Source: Nitrosopumilaceae archaeon
Lineage (GTDB): Archaea; Thermoproteota; Nitrososphaeria; Nitrososphaerales; Nitrosopumilaceae
Direction: 5' to 3'
Assembly: GCA_021296165.1 (NCBI GenBank)
Contig: JAGWAW010000022.1
Location: forward strand, 1 to 12,529
Length of the DNA: 12,529 nt
Below the pieces are notes generated by a model that was not told the DNA's origin, did not search any database, and was given only the letters and a program-made list of their open reading frames with translations. The position numbers and the translations under genes are program-made. Below are positions 7,244 through 12,529 of this stretch, one piece after another; position 1 is the first letter of the stretch; each line of letters opens with the position of its first letter.

Positions 7244-7258
7244 GCCCCTTGCGGGAAT
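7244..7258 (-). repeat. CCCGCAA repeat, partial copy
   Basis: On the minus strand ATTCCCGCAAGGGGC shares the TCCCGCAA core with the two other copies but lacks the closing CGGG arm. It lies directly upstream of the ATATACTTAA promoter-like patch. Confidence 0.3.
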
Positions 7259-7277
7259 GGTCGCGCCAGCGCCCGTC

Positions 7278-8627
7278 CTACTTTCCCAGGGCGGCGCCGT
7301 ACTTTTCCTTCATCTCCTGCTCAAAGAAGAACGGCTCCCCGAACGCGGGCTTGAGGTCGTCCAGCCATATGGCGCTCTCGTCGTACTCTGCAAAGAACGG
7401 CCTCTGCACCCAGTCGGGGTTCCTGCCCTGCAGGAACCGCAGCTGCATCACCTTCTTGCCGTTTATGGTGGGCGTGCCGTCTATCTGCACCTTACCGGGG
7501 GTGGCCGACATGCTGGGGCCCCGGACCGTCCGGCCCAGGCCGCTCACCCTCTTGTAGGCCTCACGGAATATGTGGTACGCCCTCACCAGCGGCACCCCAA
7601 AGTAGTGCTGCGCCCCGGTGTCCCGGACGGCGAACATGTAGTAGGGGACGCACCCAATCTGCACCTGCTTGTGCCACATCCGGGCCCACATCTCCGAGTC
7701 GTCGTTGATGTGCCGGAGCAGCGGCGACTGCGTCCTGATCTGGGCGCCGGTACCGCGGACCACCCGTATGGCCTCCCTCACGGCTCCCGTGGAGAGCTCC
7801 GTCAGGTGGTTGAAGTGTGCCATTATCGACAGGTGTACGCCCTTGCGCGTGATCCGCCGGAGCACGTCCAGCATCTCCTCGGAGTCCTGGTCGGTCAGGA
7901 ACTTGTAGGGCCAGTACGAGAGGGCCTTGGTTCCTATGCGGATGGTTCGGAGGTTGGGTAGGTCCGCGTCCAGCAGCGCGTCTGCGTACGCGGCAAACAT
8001 CTTGGCCTTCATTATCATGGGATCCCCGCCGGTGAAGAGTACGTCGGATATCTCGGGGTGCTCCCGGACGTACTGGACCAGCTGCTCGCCCTCCCTCATG
8101 GCGAACTTCATCTCGTCCATGCCCACGAACTGGGGCCACCGGAAGCAGAAGCTGCAGTACGCGTGGCAGGTCTGGCTCTGGCTGGGGAAGAAGAGGCACG
8201 TCTCCTTGTACTTGTGCTGCATTCCGTACAGCCGGGTCCCGTCGCCCAGCTGCGGCACGTTAAGCTCCATCTGGCCGGCGGGATGGGGGTTCAGCTGCAG
8301 GCGGATCTGGTTGGCCGTCTCTGACACCTCCCGGCGGTCTCCCCCCCGCGCCAGCACCGAGGCCATCTGATTGTAGTGGTTGGGCAGGAGCATCCCCCTC
8401 TGGGGGAACGTAAGCACGAACATCGGGTCGTCAGGCACCCTCCCCCAGTCTATGAGCCGCTCTATGACGTAGTTGTTGGCCTTGAAGGGGAGCACGTTCC
8501 CCACCACCTCCATCTCGAACTGCCGCTCCTCGGACATCGCCGCGATTTGGGGGATGTCGCGGAAGTTGGCCAAGGTGTACGAGCGCAGCCGGGGCTCCTC
8601 GTCCCAGACGGTCTCCTGGTATGTCAT
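7278..8627 (-). CDS. kamA: KamA-family radical SAM aminomutase
   Basis: This 449-residue protein belongs to the lysine 2,3-aminomutase family, which uses a [4Fe-4S] cluster, S-adenosylmethionine and PLP to move an amino group from C2 to C3. The cluster motif is CHAYCSFC (Cys154, Cys158, Cys161), followed by FTGGDP at 198-203 for AdoMet binding. SATPGKV carries the likely PLP lysine, Lys379. The substrate region has VPYYMFAVRDTGAQHYF, matching the KamA PYY...CD segment, so Asp336 may equal one of the two lysine-binding aspartates. The second aspartate, next to the PGGGGK loop in clostridial KamA, seems to be missing. Substrate is therefore uncertain: beta-lysine osmolyte synthesis, protein modification or another amino acid. 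No beta-lysine acetyltransferase is nearby. ATG 8627 is preferred over 8735 because TTTAAA lies 31 bp upstream of it and the extra N terminus is low-complexity. Confidence 0.9.
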   Translation of the reverse strand: MTYQETVWDEEPRLRSYTLANFRDIPQIAAMSEERQFEMEVVGNVLPFKANNYVIERLIDWGRVPDDPMFVLTFPQRGMLLPNHYNQMASVLARGGDRREVSETANQIRLQLNPHPAGQMELNVPQLGDGTRLYGMQHKYKETCLFFPSQSQTCHAYCSFCFRWPQFVGMDEMKFAMREGEQLVQYVREHPEISDVLFTGGDPMIMKAKMFAAYADALLDADLPNLRTIRIGTKALSYWPYKFLTDQDSEEMLDVLRRITRKGVHLSIMAHFNHLTELSTGAVREAIRVVRGTGAQIRTQSPLLRHINDDSEMWARMWHKQVQIGCVPYYMFAVRDTGAQHYFGVPLVRAYHIFREAYKRVSGLGRTVRGPSMSATPGKVQIDGTPTINGKKVMQLRFLQGRNPDWVQRPFFAEYDESAIWLDDLKPAFGEPFFFEQEMKEKYGAALGK

Positions 8628-8655
8628 TTCCGCCGTACCATCCCAGTACAATCTC

Positions 8656-8661
8656 TTTAAA
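8656..8661 (-). promoter_or_regulatory. TATA box of kamA-like gene
   Basis: The palindromic TTTAAA is centred 31 bp upstream of ATG 8627, which would give a leader of only a few bases. It forms one side of a divergent promoter region (8628-8801) shared with the acylphosphatase-fusion gene. Confidence 0.5.
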
Positions 8662-8770
8662 CCTGTCGATGGGGGCCCTGCCCGGAAATCTGGGGGTGCG
8701 GCCCATGCCCGGACCGGCGGCCGCCTGAAGATCACCGGGGACCGAAAGATGCCTAGTCTGTGACCGATTA

Positions 8771-8780
8771 ATATTTATAC
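8771..8780 (+). promoter_or_regulatory. TATA box of acylphosphatase-fusion gene
   Basis: ATATTTATAC, with the TTTATA core at 8774-8779, is centred about 26 bp upstream of GTG 8802. This is the best TATA match in the window and supports a leaderless GTG start. Confidence 0.6.
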
Positions 8781-8801
8781 TATGAAGGACGGTACCAGCA
8801 T

Positions 8802-9437
8802 GTGTACAAGACGAAGATCACGATCCACGGCATCGTGCAGAAGGTGGGACTGCGGGCCCAGATCAAGATCATCGCCGACCGGCTTGGTTTGTGCGGCACC
8901 GTGGAGAATCTAGGGGACGGATCCGTCCTAGTTGTCTGCGAAGCCCAACGGGCGGACGTCGAGGAGATGGTACGTCAAATACGGTCTGGGGCCAAGCCCG
9001 CCGTCATCGCAGACGTGCTGGTGGAGGAGGGGTTGCCGGCCACGGGCATGGAGGGCTTTGAAGTAATACTGGGCGACTCCACCGAAGAAATGCTTTCTGC
9101 GATGTCCACCGGGACACGGGCAATGGTTGGAATGTTGACGGTGCTGGACGAGATAAAACATGGCCAATCTAGGCTGGAGAAGGGCCAGGACCAGACAAAC
9201 GAGACCCTGGCCAGGATGGAGAAGGGCCAGAATGACCTGAAGCGGGGCCAGGACCAGACAAACGAGACCCTGGCCAGGATGGAGAAGGGCCAGAATGACC
9301 TGAAGCGGGGCCAGGACCAGACGAAGGATGTGATAGAATCCATGGACAGCAAGCTGGACGTGTCGTTGGAGAACGATGCCCGAAGCCTTGAGATTTTGAG
9401 AGACCTGCGTGACGGCGGGCTGCTGCGTGTCCCCTAG
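8802..9437 (+). CDS. Acylphosphatase-domain protein with coiled-coil tail
   Basis: The first 90 or so residues form an acylphosphatase domain, a small ferredoxin-like fold that hydrolyses acyl phosphates. It has ITIHGIVQKVGLR, whose final Arg is the expected phosphate-binding residue, and VENLGDGSVLVV, whose Asn is the expected catalytic residue. The usual Gly of GVGFR is Lys-Val-Gly-Leu here. Ordinary acylphosphatases end at about 90-100 residues, but this one continues to 211. The extra half is a charged helix containing two identical 21-residue units (GQDQTNETLARMEKGQNDLKR-type, three heptads) and a partial third, ending in a short non-repeat helix. This predicts a coiled coil, so the protein may oligomerise or be tethered to a partner. 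The GTG start at 8802 fits the TATA box. The gene is divergent from the kamA-like gene. Whether the domain is active is not shown. Confidence 0.8.
   Translation: MYKTKITIHGIVQKVGLRAQIKIIADRLGLCGTVENLGDGSVLVVCEAQRADVEEMVRQIRSGAKPAVIADVLVEEGLPATGMEGFEVILGDSTEEMLSAMSTGTRAMVGMLTVLDEIKHGQSRLEKGQDQTNETLARMEKGQNDLKRGQDQTNETLARMEKGQNDLKRGQDQTKDVIESMDSKLDVSLENDARSLEILRDLRDGGLLRVP
9182..9322 (+). repeat. Two exact 63-bp tandem repeats plus partial third
   Basis: Units 9182-9244 and 9245-9307 are identical over all 63 bases, and the first 15 bases of a third follow (9308-9322). Each encodes 21 residues, so gain or loss of a unit keeps the reading frame. Identity at silent positions points to recent duplication. 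Confidence 0.95.
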
Positions 9438-9765
9438 CGCTGGACGCTGAGACGTCTGAATGGGCAAAAGATGCACGCCATTGGGTCCTTGTGGCATATG
9501 TGGCTTGAGTGGGGCTGCTGCGACCTGCCTAGCGCCTTGGGGATAGACCCTGTGCCTCTTGGCTACGATGGCGGATGTACACGTCTGTGCCTTGGGGCTG
9601 CAGCGGGCGCCCGAAGAGGTATCCGGCGGAGGTGAAGTTATCTCGTCGTGTAGGTCGAATGGCGTGGCATCAGGTGGCTTGCGTTCTCGCTTGGGCGGGT
9701 GCTTTTGAGGGTGACCCATTCGTCATATGTTATCGTTTGCAGGTGACTTATCCAAATTAATGAAA
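9438..9765. other. Intergenic stretch, no gene seen
   Basis: No supported coding frame lies between the acylphosphatase-fusion stop and the hairpin region. The plus frame 9575-9760 and the minus frame reaching 9719 have no recognisable features, and GC is lower than in the genes. An A/T patch, CCAAATTAATG (9752-9762), could be a promoter for a small RNA containing the hairpins that follow, but nothing else supports this. Confidence 0.5.
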
Positions 9766-9811
9766 CGGCCGGAATCGGCGTGCCCAGCAGACCGGTTTCG
9801 GCCGGAACCGG
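9766..9811 (+). promoter_or_regulatory. Mutually exclusive hairpins upstream of mscS-like gene
   Basis: Arm 1 (9766-9778) pairs completely with arm 2 (9792-9804) as a 13-bp stem with two G-U pairs and a 13-nt loop. Arm 2 also belongs to a second self-complementary structure, 9792-9811, which is palindromic apart from one G-U pair. The same motif, GGCCGGAAYCGG, occurs at 9767-9778 and 9800-9811, 33 bp apart, with an inverted near-copy at 9792-9803. This could be a terminator for the upstream gene, a small RNA, or a cluster of protein-binding sites spaced at about three helical turns. Confidence 0.5.
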
Positions 9812-9873
9812 ATCGCGTGGCGGCCTCCGTGCCAGTGTAATGGTCGGATGTGGCCGCGGGGCCGGGATGGCTC

Positions 9874-9889
9874 ACTTGTCCGGACAAGT
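9874..9889. promoter_or_regulatory. Perfect 16-bp palindrome, probable operator
   Basis: ACTTGTCCGGACAAGT is a perfect palindrome ending about 20 bp upstream of the TATA box of the mscS-like gene. That is where archaeal activators, and repressors blocking TFB entry, often bind. No second copy occurs in the window. The regulator is unknown. Confidence 0.5.
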
Positions 9890-9907
9890 CCCGTGCGGCC
9901 AAACTTT

Positions 9908-9915
9908 TGTATAAT
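9908..9915 (+). promoter_or_regulatory. TATA box of mscS-like gene
   Basis: TGTATAAT is centred about 25-26 bp upstream of GTG 9937. It fixes that codon, rather than the upstream ATG 9850, as the start, because the upstream codons would lie in the promoter itself. Confidence 0.55.
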
Positions 9916-9936
9916 ATTGTTCAGGTATGGTTCGTC

Positions 9937-11640
9937 GTGGTAGAGGAGGAGCTGGCCCAGATCTCCGCCGGGGAGTTTGAGAACGTCTGGGGCCTCCTGC
10001 TCTCGTCCGGGCCGGTGCAGGTCGCCTTCACGGTGATGGCCGCCGGCATCGTGGGCATAGTGGCCGCGTACAGAAAGTTCTCGTTCTGGGTCACCTCCAG
10101 GCCGTTCTACTATAGGCGGCCGCACGTCGCGCGTTTCTTGAGGAGGGCCGCCCTGCCCTTCTTTGCCATAGCCCTCATAACCGCGATCAACGTGTACATC
10201 CAGACCGGCCTGGACGTGGAGGCGTCGGCCCTGGAGACCCTGGCCAAGATGCTCAACACCTTCAACATGCTGGTCATAGGGTACACCATGGCGCACCTGA
10301 TCCCCATCCTGCTCAACAAGGTGGAGAAGCGGACCCTGGAGGAGGCCGACTTTGATGCCTGGTTCGAGATGCGGGGGTTCGCCGATGATGACGGCGACCT
10401 CTTCCACACCCTGTACCGGTGGGTACCGCCGACGGCGGCGCCCTCCGAGCTGGGCGAGGAGAGGTTCGCCGAGCTGCTCAAGACCGACGATGGCATGGCG
10501 TTCATGGAGGGGTTCAGGACCGCCAAGGGAACCCCCATAGGAAGCTATGAAAAGATACACAAGGACCCGTTCGAGGCCTGGAAGGAGTCGGAGCGCGCCA
10601 AGTACAAAAAATACTACGACGACTGCACGACGGGGAACAACCAGTCTGGCCGCAAGCTGAGACCCGACGCCCGGCCCGCCGAGATATACACCATAGACCT
10701 GTGGCGGGAGGAGAAGAGGGTGCACGGATACGAGCCGATGCTGCCCGGGTTCAGGCCTCCCGGGTACGCGCAGAAGAAGCGGAAGGACGCGCCCATGTCG
10801 GTGCGGCGCGTGCTGCCGCCGGCCATATTCGCCGCCACCGCGCTGGGGGTGGCCGGCTGGTGGGGCGTGGACCTCTTCGTGCTGGCGACGGCGACGGGGG
10901 GCTTCTCCATAGGTTTGGGGCTTGCCCTGCAGGAGACCATGCAGAACTACTTTGCGTACATCATGATACGCAAGGACAAGATAGTCAACGAGGGCGACCG
11001 CATACAGCTGGAGAGCGGCTACAACGGCAACGTGCACAAGATCACACCCCGAGTCACATACATCATGGACGCCCTGTACGAGTCGGTGGCGGTGATACCC
11101 ACCCGGCAGCTGGTCAACGCCCAGATCATAAACTACACCAAGGAGAACCGGGTGGTGCCGGCAATCGTAAAGGTGGGGGTCTCCTACCTGAACAGCCCCC
11201 GGCAGGTAGCATCCATCCTACAGAAGGTCGGGACGCGCGCCATGATGGAGATAAAGGACTCCCGGAGCCGGCACCTCATACGGCAGGAGAGGTGCCCGTA
11301 CCTGGACGAGAACAAGGCCAGCTGCGGGTGCGACAAGGACCTGCACGTGGACTTTTCACAGCCGGTGGTGCGGTTCGACAACTTCGGCGGCTCATCATTG
11401 GACTTTTCCCTGTGGGTGTACGTGCGGGACTACGGGTCCCAGTTCAAGACCGAGACGGACATACGGGTCATGATATACGAGGAGTTCGAAAAGTACGACA
11501 TCCGCATACCCTGGCCCATAACCACCATCTACCGCAGCGACGAGAAGCAGGAGAGGAAGGAGATCAGCGAGAGGGATGCCGAGCGCCGGAAGGTCCAAGA
11601 GGAGTACGGCATAGGGGACATCGTGCCCGACGAGGAGTAG
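9937..11640 (+). CDS. MscS-family mechanosensitive channel with large insert
   Basis: MscS-family proteins form heptameric membrane channels that open under membrane tension and release solutes after osmotic downshock. In this 567-residue protein, membrane segments lie near 26-45, 71-90, 104-126 and 292-317. The pore helix and beta domain follow: GGFSIGLGLALQETMQNYF from Gly321, then IVNEGDRIQLESGYNGNV. The family's C-terminal signature appears as RIPWP at 523-527. Between segments 3 and 4 is an insert of about 165 charged residues (127-291), absent from E. coli MscS. A second insert in the cytoplasmic domain carries Cys453, Cys463 and Cys465 (CPYL...SCGC), a possible metal or redox site. The start is GTG 9937 by TATA spacing; the tail is highly charged. 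Upstream lie a perfect palindrome and strong hairpins. It appears to be a single-gene unit. Confidence 0.9.
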   Translation: MVEEELAQISAGEFENVWGLLLSSGPVQVAFTVMAAGIVGIVAAYRKFSFWVTSRPFYYRRPHVARFLRRAALPFFAIALITAINVYIQTGLDVEASALETLAKMLNTFNMLVIGYTMAHLIPILLNKVEKRTLEEADFDAWFEMRGFADDDGDLFHTLYRWVPPTAAPSELGEERFAELLKTDDGMAFMEGFRTAKGTPIGSYEKIHKDPFEAWKESERAKYKKYYDDCTTGNNQSGRKLRPDARPAEIYTIDLWREEKRVHGYEPMLPGFRPPGYAQKKRKDAPMSVRRVLPPAIFAATALGVAGWWGVDLFVLATATGGFSIGLGLALQETMQNYFAYIMIRKDKIVNEGDRIQLESGYNGNVHKITPRVTYIMDALYESVAVIPTRQLVNAQIINYTKENRVVPAIVKVGVSYLNSPRQVASILQKVGTRAMMEIKDSRSRHLIRQERCPYLDENKASCGCDKDLHVDFSQPVVRFDNFGGSSLDFSLWVYVRDYGSQFKTETDIRVMIYEEFEKYDIRIPWPITTIYRSDEKQERKEISERDAERRKVQEEYGIGDIVPDEE

Positions 11641-11975
11641 GGCGGCCTGGGGCATCCCGGCGGGGCGCCAAGCCTGCACGACCTGGAGTTGGTGGACGAG
11701 TTCGTGGAGGCGGGCGCGGCGACGTGCCGCTCCAATGCCGGTTTGGTACCCCGTCCGCAGCTTCCGTATGTCCGCGCCGGAATAGTGCAGCGCCGACCCG
11801 GGCATTGTGGTATGGTAGCGCCCTGTGCCGGATCCGGCGCCGGTGGGTAGCATGCGGGCCGCCACGCCATCGAGTTGTTACGGCCCGCCCCCCATGCCGG
11901 ACCGTTCTGGGCCACCAAAAAAAGACTTGTTGGACACCCCGGTCTTGGTATGTTTTTACGTATTAAGGCCAATGA
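11641..11975 (+). other. In-frame coding-like tail, then intergenic DNA
   Basis: After the TAG of the mscS-like gene the same frame stays open for 69 codons, to a TAG at 11848-11850. Its first 35 codons have about 85-90% GC3, like true genes here, and read SLHDLELVDEFVEAGAATC. This may be a former C terminus cut off by a stop mutation. From about 11760 the coding-like pattern fades. A short T-run in TATGTTTTTACG (11950-11960) is a plausible archaeal termination site. I see no complete gene here. Confidence 0.35.
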
Positions 11976-12155
11976 AATGGCGTAAGACGGTACGATTATG
12001 AGAATAGTGTAAAGGTTGCAGAACGACGTGTCGGGTGGTTGCGGGAACGGCTGGTAGCGGCGCAACAGCATGAGTGTTTTGATGTAGATGAGGCAATACG
12101 GGAACGCCCTGTGTTGGAAGAGCGGGAGTTGTGCGAGCTGTACGGATTACGGTGA
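11976..12155 (+). CDS. Possible small protein or gene fragment
   Basis: This frame is open from the TGA at 11973 to the TGA at 12153-12155 and reads like a soluble charged protein, with ERRVGWLRERLVAAQQHECF followed by DVDEAIRERPVLEERELCEL. It has no in-frame ATG or GTG. A TTG at 12039 would give 38 residues, and a weak A/T patch lies about 26 bp before it. Codon use is poorer in GC3 than in neighbouring genes. It ends nine bases inside the 3' end of the opposing 61-residue gene, a normal tail-to-tail arrangement. It may be a small real gene, or the remains of one that lost its start. I recognise no family. Confidence 0.3.
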   Translation, partial: NGVRRYDYENSVKVAERRVGWLRERLVAAQQHECFDVDEAIRERPVLEERELCELYGLR

Positions 12156-12332
12156 TTGCCGGTCACGTATTGCCTCGCACTTTGCGATCGTCGCATCGTA
12201 CCCGCGCGCGGACTCGCGCAGCATGCTCGCTATATCGTGGCGCCCGTCGGCGGCGGCATTCTCCGCATCCTCCTCTTTCTCTGCCTTGAACTTCCTCAAC
12301 CCCTCGATCAGCCCGTCGTAATCATATCCCAC
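12147..12332 (-). CDS. Small charged helical protein, 61 residues
   Basis: The protein starts MGYDYDGLIEGLRKFKAEK and is almost entirely helical in character, with acidic/basic heptad-like spacing and one cysteine (IAKCEAIRDR near the C terminus). There is no signal peptide or membrane segment. The GTG at 12332 is chosen because TTTAAGAAA is centred 25 bp upstream, matching the other leaderless promoters; an ATG lies at 12325, three codons in. Its size suggests a small regulator, an antitoxin-like partner or a structural helical-hairpin protein, but nothing in the sequence decides this. A CCCG/CGGG palindromic repeat sits just upstream of the promoter. Confidence 0.6.
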   Translation of the reverse strand: MGYDYDGLIEGLRKFKAEKEEDAENAAADGRHDIASMLRESARGYDATIAKCEAIRDRQSP

Positions 12333-12352
12333 GATATTGTATATGTGGCAAG

Positions 12353-12361
12353 TTTCTTAAA
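12353..12361 (-). promoter_or_regulatory. TATA box of 61-residue protein gene
   Basis: On the minus strand this is TTTAAGAAA, centred 25 bp upstream of GTG 12332. The upstream side carries AACCC...GGGTT and CCCG...CGGG hairpins (12360-12395). Confidence 0.5.
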
Positions 12362-12378
12362 CCCTACTGGCATGGGTT

Positions 12379-12395
12379 CCTCCCGCAAAGACGGG
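12379..12395 (+). repeat. CCCGCAA palindromic repeat, copy 2
   Basis: CCTCCCGCAAAGACGGG is the same element as 7053-7071, shorter by two loop bases. Here it lies 18-34 bp upstream of a TATA box, so it may be a regulatory site or a mobile intergenic repeat. Confidence 0.5.
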
Positions 12396-12529
12396 TGATT
12401 GATCCAAATGCCTCAAATCTGACCCAAAAAGCCAATTCAGACAGGTGTATGACGGCCATTCGGCGGCGTTTTGGAACAATATTCGGCAAAGTCCGACCAG
12501 AACCGGGGCATGCATCGTCATTCGGCGGC
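12396..12529. other. Right edge, no supported gene
   Basis: An ATG at 12449 stays open to the window edge (27 codons, beginning MTAIRRRFGTIFGK), but no TATA box lies at the proper distance, and frames in the other direction read equally well. An 11-bp direct repeat, CATTCGGCGGC, occurs at 12457-12467 and at 12519-12529, the second copy running into the window edge. Confidence 0.3.

Noticed and set aside
9757..11037. 426-codon minus-strand ORF opposite the MscS gene
   Set aside because: His/Arg/Gly-rich shadow of the recognised plus-strand gene.
10701..11966. 421-codon plus-strand ORF in another frame of the MscS gene
   Set aside because: It overlaps the MscS frame for most of its length and has the composition of an out-of-frame reading.
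12396..12425. GTGATTGA and CTGA resembling C and D boxes of an archaeal guide RNA
   Set aside because: The spacing between them is far too short for a C/D box sRNA and no C'/D' pair is present.
1..12529. CRISPR arrays, tRNA and rRNA genes
   Set aside because: No regularly spaced repeat array, no tRNA TPsiC-arm pattern outside coding sequence, and no rRNA-like sequence was seen on either strand.

Overview
The window looks like a fragment of a GC-rich Thaumarchaeota (Nitrososphaerota) genome, probably a Cenarchaeum symbiosum-like marine ammonia oxidiser; this assignment is inference. The genes support it: an archaeal RNase Z, a KamA-like radical SAM aminomutase, an MscS channel with a lineage-type insert, heavy use of ATA for isoleucine, and high GC3. 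Most decisive is promoter layout. Nearly every confident gene has a TATA-like box centred about 25-27 bp (one at 31 bp) upstream of its ATG or GTG and no Shine-Dalgarno site, which is archaeal leaderless architecture. That spacing was used here to choose starts.

Layout. 1-893: an AT-rich left edge, then about 820 bp of very GC-rich DNA with no convincing gene. 894-4517 (+): a 1207-residue Eco57I/PglX-type N6-adenine DNA methyltransferase. 4518-5302: a gene-poor junction with a sequence identical to an IS6-family terminal repeat, two copies of a 24-bp repeat whose third copy lies at 46-69, and a decayed minus-strand gene. 5303-6202 (+): RNase Z, ending base-to-base against a minus-strand secreted, membrane-anchored coiled-coil protein (6203-6901). 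6902-7277: intergenic, with a weak Cys-rich ORF and short palindromic repeats. 7278-8627 (-): KamA-family aminomutase, divergent from 8802-9437 (+), an acylphosphatase domain fused to a coiled coil built from exact 63-bp repeats. 9438-9936: a structured intergenic region with two alternative hairpins and a perfect 16-bp palindrome just upstream of the next promoter. 9937-11640 (+): MscS-family channel. 11641-12146: mostly non-coding, with a possible gene fragment. 12147-12332 (-): a 61-residue charged helical protein. 12333-12529: its promoter and the right edge.

The housekeeping genes (rnz, kamA-like, acylphosphatase fusion, mscS-like) appear to be independent single-gene transcription units, not an operon. 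The left 4.7 kb behaves as an accessory island: one large DNA modification gene bracketed by inward-facing near-identical repeats, with an IS-like end and a broken gene at its right margin. No complete new multi-gene defence system is visible. The strongest candidates for novelty are the repeat-bracketed methyltransferase unit, the acylphosphatase/coiled-coil fusion, the MscS protein with its 165-residue insert and Cys cluster, and the palindrome/hairpin control region in front of it.
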